Shown in pieces: positions 57,408 to 58,110 of a stretch of 58,110 nt of DNA (positions are counted from its first letter, which is position 1; each line of letters opens with the position of its first letter). The notes beneath the pieces are model-generated. The model ran no database searches and was not told the origin of the DNA. It saw only the letters and a list, made by a program, of their open reading frames with translations. This DNA is from an uncultured Clostridia bacterium (lineage in GTDB: Bacteria; Bacillota; Clostridia; Oscillospirales; Oscillospiraceae): positions 1 through 58,110 of the forward strand of contig CALCRH010000061.1 of assembly GCA_937894515.1 (NCBI GenBank), written 5' to 3'. The position numbers and the translations under genes are program-made.

Positions 57408-57818
57408 ATGACAAATACCGTAAAGCTGTTCATGGACGCTTTTCTGGCGCTGTTTGCTTTCTTTGCCGTAGCGCCGATCCTGCTCAACGCCGTGGCACAG
57501 TTCGGTGTCCACAAGCGCTTTGCCAAGGCTATGATCGAAGAGGGCGTCATCTCTGCCGAAGCCGTGAAGCAGATCCTGCCGAAAAAGCAGGTCGCCGGGG
57601 TAATCATCTCCGCCGTGGTGTTGGGTGTCCTGGGTGTCACCTGCTACAAAACCGCCCCGTTTGGTTATCTCTGCGCCGGCGTTCCCTTTGTCGTAGGTCT
57701 TTGGAAATACCGCACCGTAGTGCAGTTTAACAGTCTGACCGTTCAGCGGTTCCAGGCCACCTTCAAGGATCATTACGATGCCGCCAAGCTGAACAAATAC
57801 GTGGCCAAGATGTTTTGA
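57408..57818 (+). CDS. Small membrane protein of unknown function
   Basis: A 136-residue protein with an N-terminal membrane segment (about 4-25, LFMDAFLALFAFFAVAPILL) and two more near 66-105 (AGVIISAVVLGVLGVTCY, GYLCAGVPFVVGLW). The rest is amphipathic and basic. GAGGAGG lies before the ATG. It follows the racemase-family gene by 22 bp. No family is recognised. Confidence 0.7.
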   Translation: MTNTVKLFMDAFLALFAFFAVAPILLNAVAQFGVHKRFAKAMIEEGVISAEAVKQILPKKQVAGVIISAVVLGVLGVTCYKTAPFGYLCAGVPFVVGLWKYRTVVQFNSLTVQRFQATFKDHYDAAKLNKYVAKMF

Positions 57819-57828
57819 TTTGATTCAA

Positions 57829-57866
57829 CAAAAAAGAAGCACCCGCTTTTGGGTGCTTCTTTTTGT
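57829..57866. terminator. Bidirectional terminator
   Basis: Stem AAAAGAAGCACCC / GGGTGCTTCTTTT with a GCTTTT-type loop and T run, between convergent genes. Confidence 0.85.
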
Positions 57867-57880
57867 TGATGTAGCAGAAA

Positions 57881-58110
57881 TTACTTGGCCAGAGCCTTGT
57901 CGGCTTCCTTCATTTCCTCAAACATACCCTTGTGCTTCTTGCCGACGATGGCGCGGATCACCAGCAGAGTGGCAACCATCAGCACGCAGGCGATAACCAG
58001 GTTGATAACCACGTTCTGGATCAGGCCGGCCAGGATGAAGCTGACGAAAGCCACACCGGCAACGGTCAGGGCATAGGGCAGCTGGGTGAACACGTGGTTC
58101 AGGTGGTAGC
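57881..58110 (-). CDS. NhaC-like Na+/H+ antiporter, C-terminal fragment
   Basis: The last 75 residues of a gene that continues beyond the right edge. The frame reads YHLNHVFTQLPYALTVAGVA, two membrane segments, then a charged tail KKHKGMFEEMKEADKALAK. The HVxTQLPYAL segment and following helices are typical of the C-terminus of NhaC-family antiporters. The apparent start at 58093 is an internal GTG. Full function needs the missing N-terminal part. Confidence 0.65.
   Translation of the reverse strand, partial: YHLNHVFTQLPYALTVAGVAFVSFILAGLIQNVVINLVIACVLMVATLLVIRAIVGKKHKGMFEEMKEADKALAK

Overview
The window looks like chromosomal DNA from an anaerobic, probably gut-dwelling member of the Bacillota (Clostridia, Oscillospiraceae-like). 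This is an inference from four things: a butyrate-type crotonyl-CoA/4-hydroxybutyryl-CoA gene set, a T-box leader on metG, Clostridia-style strong GGAGG ribosome binding sites, and dispersed GTAGGGG...CCCCTAC palindromes. Most of the window is GC-rich. The exception is a visibly AT-rich island at about 10.2-13.4 kb.

Layout. 0.2-5.3 kb: a small HTH protein, a mini HlyD-like protein and two NHLP-type ABC exporters, the first with a C39 leader peptidase. 5.4-10 kb: a flavin reductase-like protein, a secreted SGNH hydrolase, aldose epimerase and a small secreted protein. 10.2-13.6 kb: an island bounded by copies of the 3' end of a tRNA-Val(GAC) gene and by paired AAGGGTA(C) repeats. It carries a 58-aa gene, an XRE regulator, three AT hairpins and five peptides with near-identical double-glycine leaders but very different cores. 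13.7-23.6 kb: housekeeping genes (exoIII, T-box plus metG, gamma-carbonic anhydrase, ABM protein, tatD, XRE regulator, lepA, YcxB-like, MATE).

23.8-31.9 kb (minus strand): an operon for crotonase, CoA-transferase, 4-hydroxybutyryl-CoA dehydratase, acyl-CoA dehydrogenase, EtfB, EtfA and a GldA-like alcohol dehydrogenase. It should convert 4-hydroxybutyrate through crotonyl-CoA to butyryl-CoA. It is preceded by a clear sigma-54 promoter and palindromic activator sites, faces a divergent sigma-54 activator gene, and that activator is followed directly by rpoN. 35-40 kb: a second sigma-54 module (activator, metallo-hydrolase, sodium symporter with two C-terminal winged helices, small membrane protein). 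40.3-51.9 kb: an eleven-gene minus-strand operon with two PdxA-like dehydrogenases, a metallo-hydrolase, a TRAP transporter, an SDR, a third sigma-54 activator, tartronate semialdehyde reductase, glycerate kinase and DUF362. It probably takes up and breaks down an unidentified hydroxy-acid.

52-58 kb: a 33-codon membrane peptide gene, a palindrome array, a PrsW-like protease, an ArsB/SLC13-type permease, a Cys-repeat AlgX-like lipoprotein, an ornithine/alanine racemase-family enzyme, a small membrane protein and the end of an NhaC-like antiporter. The best candidate for an undescribed system is the double-glycine peptide island together with the NHLP exporter pair. The symporter fused to DNA-binding-like domains is the second.
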